Assembly: GCA_914767715.1 (NCBI GenBank)
Contig: OU612069.1
Span: 23,125,387-23,185,386 of the forward strand
Direction of reading: 5' to 3'
DNA length: 60,000 nt
Origin: Membranipora membranacea
Lineage: Eukaryota > Bryozoa > Gymnolaemata > Cheilostomatida > Membraniporidae
The notes under the pieces are model-generated. The model was not told where the DNA came from and did no database searches. It saw only the letters and a program-made list of their open reading frames with translations. Of this stretch, positions 59,056 through 60,000 are shown one piece after another. Made by a program: the position numbers and the translations under genes. How positions within the stretch are numbered: position 1 is the first letter of the stretch; each line of letters begins with the position of its first letter.

Positions 59056-60000
59056 GTTATAGCGAGTAGTTACCAATGTTACTCAAAAGTGTCTTGGGTA
59101 CTGAATGACACAAGCGAATGCTTCCCATTAGTAAAATCAGCGCTTCCCAAGCTGGATTTCATCAGATGTCTAGTAAAAGAACTGATAGATTTCTCCCAGA
59201 AAAGAAGAGACAGAGGTTTGCTAACGGCTCCGGATGATTATCTAAATGAAACAGTGTATGCTCTAGTCAGTATAGATATTGAGAGGAGAAGGCCAGTTAT
59301 GTTCAACCTCACAGGGGACCCCATTCATTCTCCACCAAACTACGTTTGATTTAGGTGAAAACATTTTTTGGGCTGCTTCAGCCTCTAGCTTTAGCAAGGA
59401 TTATTTAAACAACAGAGTGTTTTACAGAAATAATGTACAAACAATTGACTTTTCAGGATGTGAAATTGGCTTCATCCAAGCACGAAATATCTCAGGTCTC
59501 CCATACTTGACTAATATAACTCTTAATAATGCTATATTCAGCGGGTGGCATAAGAGTCTGTTTTTTGATAGCCCAGTAAAGTACTTTCATCTGAGCGGCG
59601 TAAAAGGTATAGCTCAACTTATCCAAGATGATACTCAGCAATGCCCTTTCAACGGAATTCCAGGAATAGTAGTGCTAGACATCAGTAGTACTGGTGTAAA
59701 ACATTTCAGCAACTCACAACTGTTAGCGGACCTAACCAACTTAACTCATTTTTATTTGCAAAATAACAAGCTTTAGGAATGGAATCTTACGATAATCGGG
59801 AATGTACCCTTGAAAACTCTTGAAATTCGGAGAAACAAGATATCGCATATCGCCGAACATTTTCGCAACGAGATCGATGAACAGCTCACCATGAGGAGAC
59901 AACTACGAGTGTACCTAGAAGGTAATGATGCAGATTGTTCTAACTGTAATAATATTTATGTTACCTGGCTGAAGAAGTCCGATGCTGTTGCAGACCGACA

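Larger units (their letters stand above)
57719..60000 (+). pseudogene. Inverted, decayed Toll-like receptor copy (runs off window)
   Basis: A paralogue of the Toll-like gene on the opposite strand. Signal exon remnant at 57719-57768: the first ATG is lost and about 5 nt are missing, but the GTGAGTAG donor is kept. The exon 2 start at 59056-59070 (GTTATAGCGAGTAGT) is fused directly, and in frame, to the middle of exon 4 (QCYS.VSW.LNDTSECFPL), so the rest of exon 2, exon 3 and about 1 kb of exon 4 are missing. A 5-nt deletion at 59340/59341 breaks the frame, and TAG at 59774-59776 replaces a codon in the LRR segment LQNNSVKEWNL. Homology continues to the window end in the C-terminal cap. Otherwise it is only a few percent diverged from the gene in exon 4. 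Confidence 0.88.

Noticed and set aside
58880-59062. 60-codon plus frame before the Toll-like pseudogene
   Set aside because: Reads the decoy exon start straight through the intron; the gene-side copy of the same stretch has an early stop.

Overview
The window is animal nuclear DNA. It is AT-rich, its genes are broken into many exons with GT-AG introns, and polyadenylation signals follow the stop codons. It holds glypican, myotubularin-related, rhodopsin-like receptor and Toll-like receptor genes. Large introns, many short foldback transposons and Toll-like genes with several introns suggest a non-vertebrate bilaterian, probably marine. The phylum cannot be named from sequence alone.

Layout. 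(1) Positions 1-19030, plus strand: a glypican lacking only its 5' signal-peptide exon(s), which lie upstream of the window. It has thirteen exons with matching phases and ends in a GPI signal. (2) 24709-25818, minus strand: a single-exon class A GPCR. (3) 29791-45000, plus strand: a complete 15-exon myotubularin lipid phosphatase of the MTMR6/7/8 type, with an intact CX5R active site and a C-terminal FYVE-like zinc finger. (4) 46007-56533, minus strand: a complete five-exon Toll-like receptor of 1076 residues when spliced (signal peptide, LRRs, transmembrane segment, divergent TIR). (5) 57565-60000, plus strand: an inverted, decayed copy of the same Toll-like gene. The two copies stand head to head around a spacer at about 56.7-57.56 kb. 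The copy carries a damaged signal exon, an internal deletion of about 4.8 kb that happens to be in frame, a 5-nt frameshift and a nonsense codon.

The most unusual signal is that tandem duplication repeatedly falls exactly on splice sites. Four myotubularin introns begin in tandem arrays that start at, or span, their own 5' splice junction (units of 30, 18, 13 and 24 bp). In two of these the donor itself is copied six and about ten times. Three acceptors, one each in the glypican, myotubularin and Toll-like genes, are preceded by a duplicated decoy acceptor plus exon start. Each decoy meets a stop codon within about a dozen codons.

Mobile DNA is abundant. A 2.94-kb TA-flanked element with terminal inverted repeats sits in the Toll-like intron 1 and is absent from the inverted copy, which serves as a natural empty site. 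There are also several foldback MITE families, some present twice, a Tigger/pogo-like MITE, tRNA-derived SINE heads and a GC-rich triple-hairpin block. The genes act in separate pathways (heparan-sulphate signalling, endosomal phosphoinositide turnover, G-protein signalling, innate immunity). I see no operon or functional cluster beyond the Toll-like pair.
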